Below are positions 36,001-48,670 of a stretch of 64,000 bases of DNA, piece after piece. How positions within the stretch are numbered: the first letter of the stretch is position 1; every line of letters starts with the position of its first letter. This DNA comes from Topomyia yanbarensis (taxonomy: Eukaryota > Arthropoda > Insecta > Diptera > Culicidae). The stretch is taken from the NCBI RefSeq assembly GCF_030247195.1, contig NC_080672.1, forward strand, positions 31,503,906 to 31,567,905, in the 5' to 3' direction. Both the position numbers and the translations under genes were made by a program. The notes beneath the pieces were generated by a model. It was not told the DNA's origin. It was given only the letters and a program-made list of their open reading frames with translations, and made no database searches.

Positions 36001-36587
36001 CCGATCTTGTAGCGGAACATTCATTTTCTCATAGTCCATATACAGAAGGATCTTAATTATAGCATTGTCACACACAACCTTGTGCTTTAAGTTGTGCGAA
36101 ATGAATGGTTTCGTCTGCACTGATTTGTTGAGCGCTAAATGCCTGCCATGGTAGAACTGGATAGAGCCGGTTTCCGAAAGTCTAATCTCTATTTACACCT
36201 TCAGGATGCGAATGATCAATAATTTTATAATCACCGCATTTGGCTGGAGCACCAATTCTTGCTTCTGCTAATCACTAATCTCGACAGATTATTAAGCTAC
36301 AATTAAAGTAACAGTCTCTTGTATTTTTCAGACAAGGCACACAATATAAAAGTTACTTTTTTGTTGTTCGCTTCGCACTGGCTCGAGCAAAAGCATAAAG
36401 CACACTGAATTTCGTGACCATTGCCTTCGGTGGTTAGAAATAGCCTTCTTTAACTTTTTCTCAATAATTTGTTCAAACCAAATAAGCAACAAGTTTTGTT
36501 AAAAGTCACCGGTTTTTTAAATTTATTTTTGAAAAATTTCGGGGGGGGGGCTTTAGCCCCCTAGCCCCCCCTCTGGCTACGTGCCTG
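33022..36587. mobile_element. 3.6-kb hAT-type element, no transposase seen
   Basis: Starts CAGGCCCGTAGCCAGGATTT and ends with the inverse, CTGGCTACGTGCCTG, flanked by an exact 8-bp duplication CACGGCCG (33014-33021 and 36588-36595). The 8-bp target duplication and CAGG-type ends fit the hAT superfamily. The G-rich subterminal runs (GGGAGGGG at the left, a 10-G run and CCCCCC tracts at the right) are inverted to each other. The interior is AT-rich with no transposase ORF and contains another LINE 3' end at 35345-35715. The insertion splits the R1-like LINE. Confidence 0.9.
35345..35715 (-). pseudogene. 5'-truncated CR1/Jockey-like LINE 3' end nested in the hAT element
   Basis: On the minus strand a short frame reads SRRETARALFISDLLSGRID and onward through SPDLLERVNIQARSRTFR to a stop, then a short 3' UTR and a (TAAA)n tail at 35345-35370. 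The C-terminal pattern (LLSGxIDSPDLLxxVN) closely parallels the C-terminus of the LINE at 56058-56220, so it is the same or a sister family. Only the last ~100 codons remain, as expected from 5' truncation during target-primed reverse transcription. Confidence 0.72.
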
Positions 36588-36595
36588 CACGGCCG

Positions 36596-37787
36596 CTTTC
36601 TAGTCGGTAGCTTAGACCTTACCTGAGACCCTTTCTCTGCAGTTCGGAGAGTAAACTCGTCACTATTCTGTTGATAACGTCCTAGATATGCTCATCGAAG
36701 ATATTGTCGACTGTCACGCCGGGCATACCTTTTTGATCTTCTTCGAACCTAGGAGATTGGAGGTCACGTGTTCAGACGTCTCTTGCACGTTCACATATTC
36801 CGAGTAAAGGGGTGATGAAGCATGTCCAAACCGATGCAGGTACTTCCGGAAGCATCCGTGCCTGGGCAAAAACTGCGTCAAATGGAAGTATACTTCTCTG
36901 TGCTTCCTATGCACCCAAGCAGACACATTTGGGATGAGTCTGTGGGTCCATCTTCTCACTCTTACTGCCACTTAGTCAACGTGTCTGATTCTACCAGTCT
37001 TCTTGCATTTAGTGTATTCTCCCGCTGCTAGCATTCTACGACCTCAGACAGAGTGATGCAGATGGGAATCATCCCGGCAATCACGCATACCGCATCCAAC
37101 CATATCGTTCCGCACGCACATGCGACACGAGCAGCCATTAGACGAAACGTGCCTATCTACTTCGCCCGGTTCCGCTTTGAGTTCAGCGCAGTAGCCCAGA
37201 CTGGATTAGATGGATCGTCCCTCGATGCTGATCACGATACGTTGGATATTTTAATAATTGCTGACCAGCACTATCTCGGTCTTGTGGGCGTCAGTCATAC
37301 AGGTTTCTACGATGCCCATTGTCTCTGTCGTCAAAACCTCTCCTTCTCAAGGGTCTCGCCCGTTTTCGTCAGGGCAACATCATCTGCAAAACCGATGATC
37401 TCAACTCCCCTGGGTCATTCCAGTGATAACACTCCGTTGTACATTATATTCCTGAGCGTTGGGCCGAATATGGAGCCCTGATGTACTCCCACCGTGACCC
37501 TAATCAACCTCTGCGCCATGTTCGTTTCGTAGACCAGTGCTCGGTTCTGGAAGTAACTTTTTAGAACCTTGCACAGATAGTCCGGAAGTCGCATTCTGTG
37601 CAGCGCTACGGCGATCGCCCCCCCCCCCCAGCTAGCACTGTTGAACGCGTTCTTCACGTCTATCGTTACTACGGTGCAGTAGCGACTACCCCTTCTTTTT
37701 TGATTCAATGCTTTCTTCGCGTTCGCGATGACTGTGCGGATGGCGTCCATCGTTGAAATCACTTTCCGGAACCCGAACTGCCTCTGC
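36596..37787 (-). pseudogene. R1-like LINE ORF2: RT palm to C-terminal domain
   Basis: Minus strand. RQFGFRKVISTMDAIRTVI, TVVTIDVKNAFNSASW (first catalytic Asp present), then VHQGSIFGPTLRNIMYNGVL are R1-like RT motifs (37415-37787). The sequence then passes through stops and frameshifts to the C-terminal zinc-binding region: RRWTHRLIPNVSAWVHRKH, LTQFLPRHGCFRKYLHRFGH, the cysteine-depleted SSPLYSEYVNVQETSEHV, and further on PGVTVDNIFDEHI followed by a stop. Before 37787 the RT fingers are missing, because the sequence jumps from the endonuclease end to motif 2 across a hAT fragment. The pseudogene continues across the hAT insertion into the 3' UTR. Confidence 0.82.
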
Positions 37788-37788
37788 G

Positions 37789-37895
37789 CAGGCCCGTAGC
37801 CAGGATTTTGTTTCGGGAGGGCCTTGAACACAAAGCGTTTAAAATTTATAAAATTTACTTGGTATGCTCGAAAACACAATTTCGCCCCCAACTTC
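37789..37895. mobile_element. hAT end fragment at an internal LINE deletion
   Basis: CAGGCCCGTAGCCAGGATTT begins at 37789. The first 33 bp are identical to the left end of the hAT element at 33022, after which the two sequences differ. No opposite terminus or 8-bp duplication is visible. The LINE on either side is not continuous: roughly 250-300 codons between endonuclease and RT motif 2 are absent. The right limit is uncertain. Confidence 0.65.
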
Positions 37896-37911
37896 TACAA
37901 AAGAAAATGCT

Positions 37912-38412
37912 CAGACCCGGGCTGGCTAACGTTACGTCAATCCATGACTCGATCCCATTTCTACGGAATGTGCTAGTGGAACCATCATTGACTAGCACTG
38001 CGTCGAGTTTCGCAAGTGCCTCCAGTAGCGCTTGGCCCCTGATATTTGTACAGCGACTGCCCAACTCTACTGCCCAAGCGTTGAAATCTCCCGCTATGAC
38101 GAACGGCTTCCCACCTAATAGGTCGGACGAGAGCCTGTCGATCATCTGGTTGAACTGTTCTATAGGACACCTGGGTGGGGCATAGCAGCTACAATAGAAC
38201 ACACCATTGATCTTGGTAATCGCGACCCCCTCCGCAGAGGAAGTACTACCTCTTGGACCGGAAACCGTCCCGTTGTATAAATTGCCGCATCCTAGACCCG
38301 TCCGCCATTCAATTGCCGTTATCGGCAGGGATGTTGTATGGGTCGGATAGGAGGGCGACATCTTTCCTCGACTCCGAGACCGACTGCCACAGCAGTTGTT
38401 GGGCAGATGCAC
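37912..38412 (-). pseudogene. R1-like LINE endonuclease domain (C-terminal half)
   Basis: AP-endonuclease-type domain of ORF2, which nicks the target DNA. Recognisable minus-strand motifs: VFYCSCYAPPRCPIEQF, then VIAGDFNAWAVELGSR (the GDFN catalytic segment), then NDGSTSTFRRNGIESWIDVT with the conserved D of IDVT. The N-terminal part is in another frame upstream. The domain is cut after LASPGL, where a hAT fragment and a deletion intervene. Confidence 0.85.
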
Positions 38413-39160
38413 AGTGGTTAAGATTCAGGCTTCTTCTTACTGGCCTCACCGAAGGGGCACGAAGGTCCCCCCATAACATGGTTACGGTCTTGCTTCTCAC
38501 TGGCGCAGATAAGGCAATTTGGTAGCGTATCGCATTTCTGCGCCTTGTGTCCTTCACAGCGACGAAACAACTTACTTTTGTCTGGATCCATGCAGTCGTA
38601 GGACTTATGGCCGGACTCTAGGCACCGATAGCACTTGTCCACTGAAGGCGGCTGAGGTATGCTTACTGGGCATACTGACCTTCAGCTTCCCTCTCGATGA
38701 CCTTTTTTGCTTCCGCAGCCGCTAGCCTAAAACAGGCTACCTGCGTGCCAAAGAGTCCCTCTCTTAGGCGTACAGAAGTCCACTCAATCTCTGTGCCACA
38801 CTGCTCCATGACGGCAGAGACGATGTCGTCCGTGTTCGTAACCTCACCCAGCTGCTTGCACCTTTTGGGCCAACTTCTTGTACGCCGCCCCACTAGATTG
38901 CGCACCTCGTTTCAGCACCAAGATCATTTCGCCGGTCTTGGTACGTCTAACGCTGTGCACATCCTGTGCTAGAGCCAAGAGGCTTTCTGCTGCCCGAATC
39001 GATTTGAGGACGTCGGCATACTTGTCCTTGTCGGTTTTCACCAACGGAGCCTCTCCTCTGTCCTTGACCTTCTTTGCGGGTCAAGGTGCGTTCGACTTCC
39101 GCTTAGCCCTGCTGACCAGCTGCCATGAATTTTCGCCCCCTTGTGCCGATGGCACCGGCT

Positions 39161-40212
<1,052 letters not shown>

Positions 40213-40947
40213 CGGCTGGCTGGTACTTACTCGTGGCCCGGCACTTTGCGCCCAGTTGGTGCCTTTCACCTTCTTGGGCCGAGAGGTCACCTTCTCGGGT
40301 CGATGCCCTTAGAGATCCTTTGCACCTTGGCCGCTTCGGGTTAGGTGCAGTCTTGCCCTCTACTAAAATCATTTTGGCCGTCAAGGCGAAATCAATCGCC
40401 TCTTGGGCCGTAGTAGCTCCTCCAAGCAAGGAGAAGGCGTCAGTTTAGGCGCCTTTATCGGGTTTCTCTCTTCCCGCCACCCGCCTGATATAAGTGTCCT
40501 GTTCTTGTCTTGCGACTCGAACAGCCTGGCGGAGCACCAGCAGGTTCAGTTTCAGTTCCTCGCTGATGTTCTGCTTTCCGCTTGTAAACTCAATGACATT
40601 ATCGAGTTGTTTGACTACCACCTGCATCGTGGGTAGTGGCCCGCCGAGCGTGTTGATAGGGCTATTCCCTACCACCACTGAAGAGACTCTGGTGTTCTGT
40701 TGGTTATAGCCACTATCGCTCCACTGCCCCCCCCCCCCCTCTCTGAGAGAAGACCTCGCCAAACTACCTTTGGCGAAGGGGTTCACCACCTCCATCGCTT
40801 TCGCATCATCTCCTACCTTAGCCACTTTATTGTTCTTTTTATTTTCGCAACTCATTTTTGATACCAAGAGTAGCGTGAAAAAAAGATCCGCCACGCCAGA
40901 GCTCCGCAATAACGTGATAAGAGACGCTTATTGTGGGGGGTGCCCAG

Positions 40948-42958
40948 TAGGGTGTCCCAAAATGACATCATGTTAAAAAAAGTCATCGGGCTCACTTCTT
41001 AAATGAAAGGTTAGGGTATTAGGACCACTTTCTTCTTCGGAGTGAGTTTGCTAAAACACTTCCTACTGGTGGCGAATTTTGATTTTTTGAAAGATGGGCC
41101 GATTTTGGAAAAAATGTCAAATGTATGCCTGTTGAAGTGGTCCTGAACTGTCTTAGATTTTTTTCAGCATTTTTTATTTTTCTGAAGATCCAAACGGAGA
41201 AGTTTGGTTAGTTAGTTTGTACAAATTTTGAATTATAAGAGCGGCAGAGCCAATAAAACTTAGTAAAAAGTGAAATTTTTGGTGTTTTTCAGTATTTTTT
41301 CTTCAAAACTGGGTATCTACAAAATTTTAAAAGTACAGAAAACACTTTATATAGTTGAGCCAAATTCAGGGGCGTAATTTTGCTGAAGAAAGTGTATAGC
41401 TACGGCCAATGGGGTATAACTTATTTAAGTTTTTATTAAATAACCTTTTGACATTTTATGATATTCATAAAAATTAACACTGTTCTACAAAATAAAACAA
41501 CTTGAGTGGGCTTAGTCCGAATATTTTTTTTCGGAAAATAGAAGGCAAATGACGAAAAATGGCGTTTTTCGCTTGTCTCTAGTACATCAGAATCGGTTTC
41601 TATGAGCATTTGACGATTTTTTTAAAAATTATTTTGTATTCTAATAGCCACATAACGGGTTTGAAAATCACTAAAATTAAACAAATATGTCGAGTTAATG
41701 GCAAGTTACGGCGTATATTGGAAGGCTGAATTGATTGGCGTATTTACATTTTGTATATAAAGTCTTATTTTCATGTTAAGAACTTTAAAGTAGAGAAAAT
41801 GGCAGAAGAGCGAGGTAAGTGTTGAAAAACTGATATTTACTGTTTAGATCACATGGCCTGTGTTAAGCCAAAGAGGACCAAGCGCCATTTGGAGGTACCT
41901 TACTAAAAATCGCTATCGCAGCTAATGTAGCACTATTAATACCTACATCAATTTATTTCTGAGAACTCAAATAGTAATCGATAGCAAATAAGTACCCTTA
42001 AACTTTCTATGATATTGGTATATTAACCAAAAAATATTTTTTCATTAAAAATACCCGGAAAAAATTATGGCGCTCAGTTCGCTTTGGCTTAACGCAGGTC
42101 ACATAATTCCGAAATAGTCAAATTTGGGGCAAATATCCTCGAAAAAGTTTTACAACAGAATACAGCGCATCTTCTTGTTTTGTTGAAGATGTCTCCTAGA
42201 AGTAATTATGGAGAATTAACTCTTCAAAAAATAATTAGAGACTTGGCATCATTAGCAAAGTTATCATTATTTTTGTAATTTAAGTTACAAAAAAAATCAT
42301 CATATGCTCATAAAACCTCGTCCTGACATACTAAAGACATACTGAAAACGTCATTTTTCATAATTTCCCTTCTATTTTTCGAAAAACAATGTGTGGTCAA
42401 AGCACATTCGAACTGATTTACTTTTTGGAACAGCATTATTTTTGATAAATTACTAAAAATGTCAAAGGTTATCTAACAAAAACTTAAATAACTCATACCC
42501 CATTAGCCGTAGCTATACACTTTCTTCAGAAAAATTACGCCCCTGAATTCGGTTCAACTATATAAAGTATTTTCTGTACTTTTAAAATTTTGTAGATCCC
42601 CAGTTTTGAAGAAAAAATACTGAAAAACACCAAAAATTGCACTTTTTCTAAGTTTTAATGGCTTTGCCGCTCTTATAATTCAAAATTTGAACAAACTAAC
42701 TAACCAAACTTCTCCGTTTGGATCTTCAAAAAAAAAATGCTGAAAAAATATCTAAGACAGTTCAGGACCACTTCAACAGGCATACATTTGACATTTTATC
42801 CAAAATCGGCCCATTTTTCAAAAAATCAAAATTCGCCACCAGTAGGAAGCGTTTTAGCAAACTCACTCCGGAGAAGAATGTGGTCCTAATACCCTAACCT
42901 TTCATTTAAGAAGTAAGCCCGATGACTTTTTAACATGATGTCATTTTGGGACACCCTA
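40948..42958. mobile_element. 2.0-kb foldback element (hAT-like) with ~700-bp inverted arms
   Basis: Ends TAGGGTGTCCCAAAATGACA and TGTCATTTTGGGACACCCTA are exact inverse copies, flanked by an exact 8-bp duplication GTGCCCAG (40940-40947, 42959-42966). The similarity continues inward for roughly 700 bp on each side (to about 41660 and 42270) with scattered differences, leaving a ~600-bp loop. An 8-bp duplication and a YARNG-type terminus fit hAT. No ORF. It sits in the 5' leader of the R1-like LINE, whose sequence resumes with GTACCCCACAGGC at 42967. Confidence 0.9.
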
Positions 42959-43240
42959 GTGCCCAGGTACCCCACAGGCTCCGTTAGCGATCAGACATCT
43001 TTTTCACACCCTCGGCACGGGTCGCTTCACACCTTGGATTGGGGTTATCCCGTTTGGTGCGCTTATACCACCGGAACGGGAGATCCGTAGCGCTATTCTA
43101 TGCCGGCCACTACACGGCTAATGGTATTCTGTCTACAAGATGTTATAGGAAGAAACGATTGTGAACACAGGGATTTGTGGACAGCCACACAGCTCCAGGT
43201 ACGAGATGATATTTTAAGAAGATTTATTTATTTTTTTTTA

Positions 43241-43455
43241 AACAACCTTACACAAGCTCCGGGTAAAAGTATTATCTGGGAACGGGGTGACGTACCTTGT
43301 TTTCCCCGATATATTCGTCAGAAAACTGATGATCAGGCAAGAAATTTGAAGCGGCGGGTAAGAAACAAGCTTTTAACACTAACAAAACGATTAACTCGAA
43401 ACTGTATAAGCAAGAGCGCCTGAAGTAAAACATACTACCTTTCCTAAAACCTTAA
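43241..43455 (+). repeat. Direct repeat R47, copy 1, with coding-like character
   Basis: About 210 bp nearly identical to 47170-47381 in the same orientation. One frame reads IIWERGDVPCFPRYIRQKTD and then DQARNLKRRVRNK. Most differences from copy 2 in the central part are at third codon positions and synonymous (CGA/CGC, CGT/CGA, GAT/GAC, CGG/CGA). I do not recognise the protein. It is preceded by a T-rich stretch at 43222-43240. Confidence 0.7.
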
Positions 43456-45066
43456 GAAAGTTCAGTGAAGCTCTCACCAGATTTGGTAAGCTTGCAGCAC
43501 ACTCGAGGGTTTAGGTGGTGTTGCGAATTTGTCGACAAGCATATCAATTCATCAGACTGTACTATTAAACAATTACTAGGTTATGATCAAGAAAGAGCTA
43601 AGTAACTCTGGAAAGGTGATTCAAGGTGCTAAAGAAATCGTTTGAAATTAGAAGAAATGATCACTAAGGTTGATTCATCTAGTGTGGTGCCGATTCTAAA
43701 GAAAGTCCGAATTCTTCATCCGGTACAATAAAACACCTTTGCTTTAGTTAAATTACATTTTTTTTTACATAAATCTCGAGAAATGCGTAATTTAATGTGC
43801 CTGGATTCTAAGTACATCAGACTATACGTTGAACACTTTTCATTTAACTGTTGAAAAAAAACTAACTTAGCAGTTAGTTCAACATGATTTTAATAATTTC
43901 CTAAGTGCAATCGTTTCATAAACACTGTAAGAGTAAGAAATTTAAAAAAAAGCAAAGCAAAAAAAAAAATAGGAATGAAACATTGCAAATTTATCGTCAT
44001 ATAAATCAAAAGTCTATCGAAAGCCGTACAAAAGTTTGTAAACAAGTGGACAGACAGCATCCAGAATGATCAATCTTGATGAAAAGAATTCCAACAGAGT
44101 TCTTTCTCTTTTTCTATAACAACACACCGAACCCCATAGAATCCTTCATTCAGCAACAAAAACTACACGCCAAGCCTATGAAGCACCCGAGAATTGAAGT
44201 CGAATTTCCTATTGCTTTTCTATGGTTCACTGACACGTTCCGTGAATCTCGACTAACTTTTGATTAGGTCGTAAACGCCAGCTACCAACATTCACTTTTA
44301 AGGGAAGTGTCGGACGAAACGCACAGCTGGAGATAGCCTACAAAAGAGAAATATATTCTCTTTCGTTAACTACTGTGAACTATGCTTGGTTATGAACAAT
44401 GTATTCGCGAATTTTCACCCTCAGTATATGTTGACTGCTTGCTTTTATGCCCTAATCCAAAGCTAGTCGAGAGTTGTTTGATTTTGACTTTCCCATCGAA
44501 ACCCAATCCGAACCAACCGTCCACTAATCAGCCCCCTAGCCCCTCCCTTCACTTCCTCCCCACTATCCACCCCCAGGCATCAAACTATGTATTGCAAATC
44601 GAACTGCCTAGGCTAGTGATATCGGTTGCCCTTTGTGTATGTACGGTTCAGCTTGCTCCCAGTCGGTGCCTGTCCCGAATTGGAACAACTTTTTTTTTCT
44701 TCATCCTGTCGATTCACAGTTTGATGACGGCCGGCTTCCACTGAGACTATCCCCAATATGTGAAGCAATTCCAGTAGAGTCCAGTCAAATAGATTGCTAC
44801 GCATCCACGGTATCCAGCTGGTCCTACTCGATGAAACAAAAGTTCGTTGCCTCCAACGGGAGGCTATTCGATTGATGTTTCGGAAACATTGATGTAGTCG
44901 GTGAATTGTCTGCGTAGAACACAACCCTTAACAATGTTAAGATTCGAAGGATATATGTAATATGAAAACAAATAACTTTGAATCATTGAAAAACAACAGA
45001 AATTTTTCCCCATAACATTTCCGGAACCACCCGACGCGTTTCCGTCGCCGAACGAAAAAAAAACTA
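43456..45066. other. No gene recognised
   Basis: Mostly AT-rich. 44380-44880 is GC- and pyrimidine-richer (CCCCCTAGCCCCTCCCTTCA near 44530) with short ORFs on both strands and no motif; it might be host noncoding sequence. No TIR or RNA gene identified. Confidence 0.4.
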
Positions 45067-46420
45067 GGGGAATTATGGTTAAAACCGACACCTTAAGCTT
45101 AACACTTTTTCTAAGTTGCCACAAAACCAATAAAATTATAATTTGTATGCACAATTCTTCTTCAGAAAATTCTTAACAAGACTTAATTTTTTCAGCGCTT
45201 CGAAAAATTAATTTCATTAAAAATTTTTGGTTGTAAAACTTGGAAAACAAAGTGATTTTTTGTAGGCACTAAGGGGAAAACCGACACCCTATAGGGGTAA
45301 GATCGACACCCCCTTTAATTTATTTTCTCTCCACTTTATTAAAATCTTTATCTTTATTAAAAAATAGATATATGCGTGATTAATAAAGTGTGAGTATGTA
45401 TAATGCAAAATATTTGCTTTTTATTGCTTCATCATGTAGTGAGGAGAAGAAAGTTCGAAAGCGTAGTACTATAAATAAGAGGATTTTATGCTATAGGATT
45501 ATTTATTGATATGAGTATTTCCAAATAATCCTTGCGCACATCATTGCAACCTCCAGTGTCATTTTATTTTGTAAGAGAAGATTTGCAAGTGTTCTACGTT
45601 CTACTAATTGGATTCATTCACTTATAAGTGACACACACACACTTCTTAGTAAAACTATCTTTTTCAGATTTGATTTTTCGGACTCTGATTATCAACGATC
45701 TATTGGGGTATACATAATATCATTGTCTCATTGTGATAAAGTTCGTCTATGGCAAATCAAGAGAACACTAGAAATTCGGTTTGATGAGCTTTTTGCAGAA
45801 ATAGCAAAAGCTTTGATAGAATTAGATAAGCAAAAATTCCAATTTTTGATTTTTAAGAGACTTATAAGAAATAAACACAATAAAAGTATTTCTGTGTATT
45901 TCAGCTATTACTATAGTGTGCTAATAGTGTAATTGAAGTGTCACAAAGATCCCCAGCCTTTTGTAATGAATCGCAAGTAAACACAACCATCTTAACAGTG
46001 TGTCGGTTTTACCCTAACCAAAGGGTGTCGGTTTTACCCCAACAGCGCACATTTTTTTATAAAAGCAATTAAAAATATTGAATTTCTCAAACTCGTCTTC
46101 AATGCACCTAGTTGATCATAGGAAAGGCCGATAATAATAGGTACTGAAAAATAGAGTGATTTGAAAAGCTTTTGTTCGGTTAAAACCTTAAAATCTACCA
46201 ATGAAATTTTACATCCAGACGAGTATGAACGGCACTGTCGTATGTTTTGTTTATTTTTATGACATTCGGCGCACTAACGTAAATCCAATTTTTCTTCAAA
46301 TACTCTACATAAATGTACTAATAATAATGTATCATTATGAAATGAATAAAAATTTGATTTCTAGGAAAAGTTGTGGGATGTCGGTTTTACCCACAGTGTC
46401 GGTTTTTCCCACAATTCCCC
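45067..46420. mobile_element. 1.35-kb non-autonomous TIR element with TA duplication (GGGGAATTATGG type)
   Basis: Left end GGGGAATTATGGTTAAAACC and right end GGTTTTTCCCACAATTCCCC are imperfect inverted repeats, with GACACC/GTGTCG continuing the match inward. TA flanks both sides (45065-45066, 46421-46422). The motif GTGTCGGTTTTACCC and its inverse recur inside (near 45272, 45298, 46000, 46026, 46379), as subterminal binding repeats would. No transposase. Same size class, TA target and GGGGA start as the element at 17960-19335, but different inner TIR sequence. Confidence 0.85.
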
Positions 46421-47169
46421 TACCCCTTTCAAAATTGAAACAGTTTGTTCGATCTGACACATCATTCGCTCGATGTGGATGGTCAAATATAGGGCATTTG
46501 TGCATCCGGAACCGGACACATACCGAGCGAAGGACATATAGCGAGTGGTGTATGCTGGGATGCGGCAGAAACGATTCGTAGGTGCCGTACCTGATTGCGC
46601 CAACCATTCACTGAATACATTCCAGCAAACTCACTCTTGTTGTCAGTAGAAAGTAGAAAAAAGAAGAGTAGAGAAGAGAAGTGTGCTAGTCAGGTTGGGT
46701 GAGTGGCACTTCGGCTATGCGGCAGATAGCGGGTAGGTAGCTACTCGAATGTATGCGGAACTGACCACGCTAGGACCGGGGAACGGTGCCGGCCGCAGCC
46801 AGCAGCTAACGGCGAGAAAGCATAACATCCAATAACTCTGGCCAGTCAGTGCCGGGGTGAATTAAAGTTTACTTTAACAAGTCCCATTTAGGTCTCGGTG
46901 TTGATTCGTGTTGCAGGGGAATATATTCCCGGGGTGAAATGGCTGAAATTCTAACAATGGTGCAAAAGGGAGAATTGTTTTTGCCTTTCTCATCCATATT
47001 TTCAAAACACAATTACAGTTCAGTTGTTCTGCTGTAGTTTTGAACAGATTTCAAGCATGATCGAATACACTGAAATTTTATTGTTACTGGGTCGTGTTCT
47101 ATCTCTATGGACTGTGTCGCTCATATTTATAGATTGTTTAGATTAATGAAAACAGATATACTTTTAAAC
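46421..47169. other. No gene recognised; GC-richer patch
   Basis: 46620-46930 is GC-richer (GGGGAACGGTGCCGGCCGCA near 46778) with TCAGT motifs and a GCAGGGGAATATATTCCC palindrome-like stretch at 46914. It has no ORF with a domain. Possible host regulatory or untranslated sequence, not demonstrable here. Confidence 0.3.
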
Positions 47170-47381
47170 GACCTTACACAAGTTGCGGGTAAAATTATTA
47201 TCTGGGAACGGGGTGACGTACCTTGTTTTCCCCGCTATATTCGACAGAAAACTGACGATCAGGCAAGAAATTTGTAGCGACGGGTAAGAAACAAGCTTTT
47301 CAACACCAACAAAACGATGAACTCGAAATTGTATAAGCAAGAGCGCCTGAAGTAAAACATACTACCTTTTCTAAAACCTGG
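47170..47381 (+). repeat. Direct repeat R47, copy 2
   Basis: Second copy of the segment at 43241-43455. The coding-like frame here carries a stop (AAG changed to TAG) but otherwise preserves WERGDVPCFPRYIRQKTDDQ. Relative to copy 1 there is a one-base difference after RRVRNK that restores a longer basic tail (KLFNTNKTMNSKLYKQERLK, then a stop). Both copies end near AAAACCT. They are not recognisable as LTRs. Confidence 0.7.
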
Positions 47382-47403
47382 GGAATGGGGAATGATTGGC
47401 AAA

Positions 47404-47650
47404 CAGTGGTGGATCCAGGGGGAGGGTCCTGGGGGTCCGGACCCCTTCCGAAAATTTTCAACTTGTTGAGAAATTTTATATTAGTTTGAATTTTATATTA
47501 GTTTCAAACTCAAATTCGTTTCAAACCAAATTTGAATGCCAACACTGATTTTCAATAAAAGAGGTTTTTACGTATTAGATATTGTACAATGTTTATTTTA
47601 AAAACGAAATTTCGGACCCCTCCCAAAATTTGTTTCTGGTTCCGCCCCTG
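47404..47650. mobile_element. 247-bp hAT-type MITE
   Basis: Ends CAGTGGTGGATCCAGGGGGA and CTGGTTCCGCCCCTG are imperfect inverted repeats, flanked by an exact 8-bp duplication TTGGCAAA (47396-47403, 47651-47658). Subterminal GGTCCGGACCCC and GGACCCCTCCC blocks are also inverted. Noncoding. CAGTGG ends with 8-bp duplication define hAT. Confidence 0.9.
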
Positions 47651-47658
47651 TTGGCAAA

Positions 47659-48564
<906 letters not shown>

Positions 48565-48670
48565 TCCATCCTCGATCGTTCTTGTCGGAAGCAAACGAGC
48601 ACATTTTGTTGTCAGCTGTTTTCGTCCGCCCCCCTTAATTACCTATTTAATTAAGTTCATCAACAGTGCG

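Noticed and set aside
38405..38430. CACAGTGG at the LINE ORF1/ORF2 boundary as a transposon end
   Set aside because: It lies within continuous R1-like LINE sequence with no partner or duplication.
43241..47381. LTR retrotransposon with these two direct repeats as LTRs
   Set aside because: The repeats lack TG...CA ends, primer-binding site or flanking duplication, and the interval holds unrelated DNA elements and no gag-pol.
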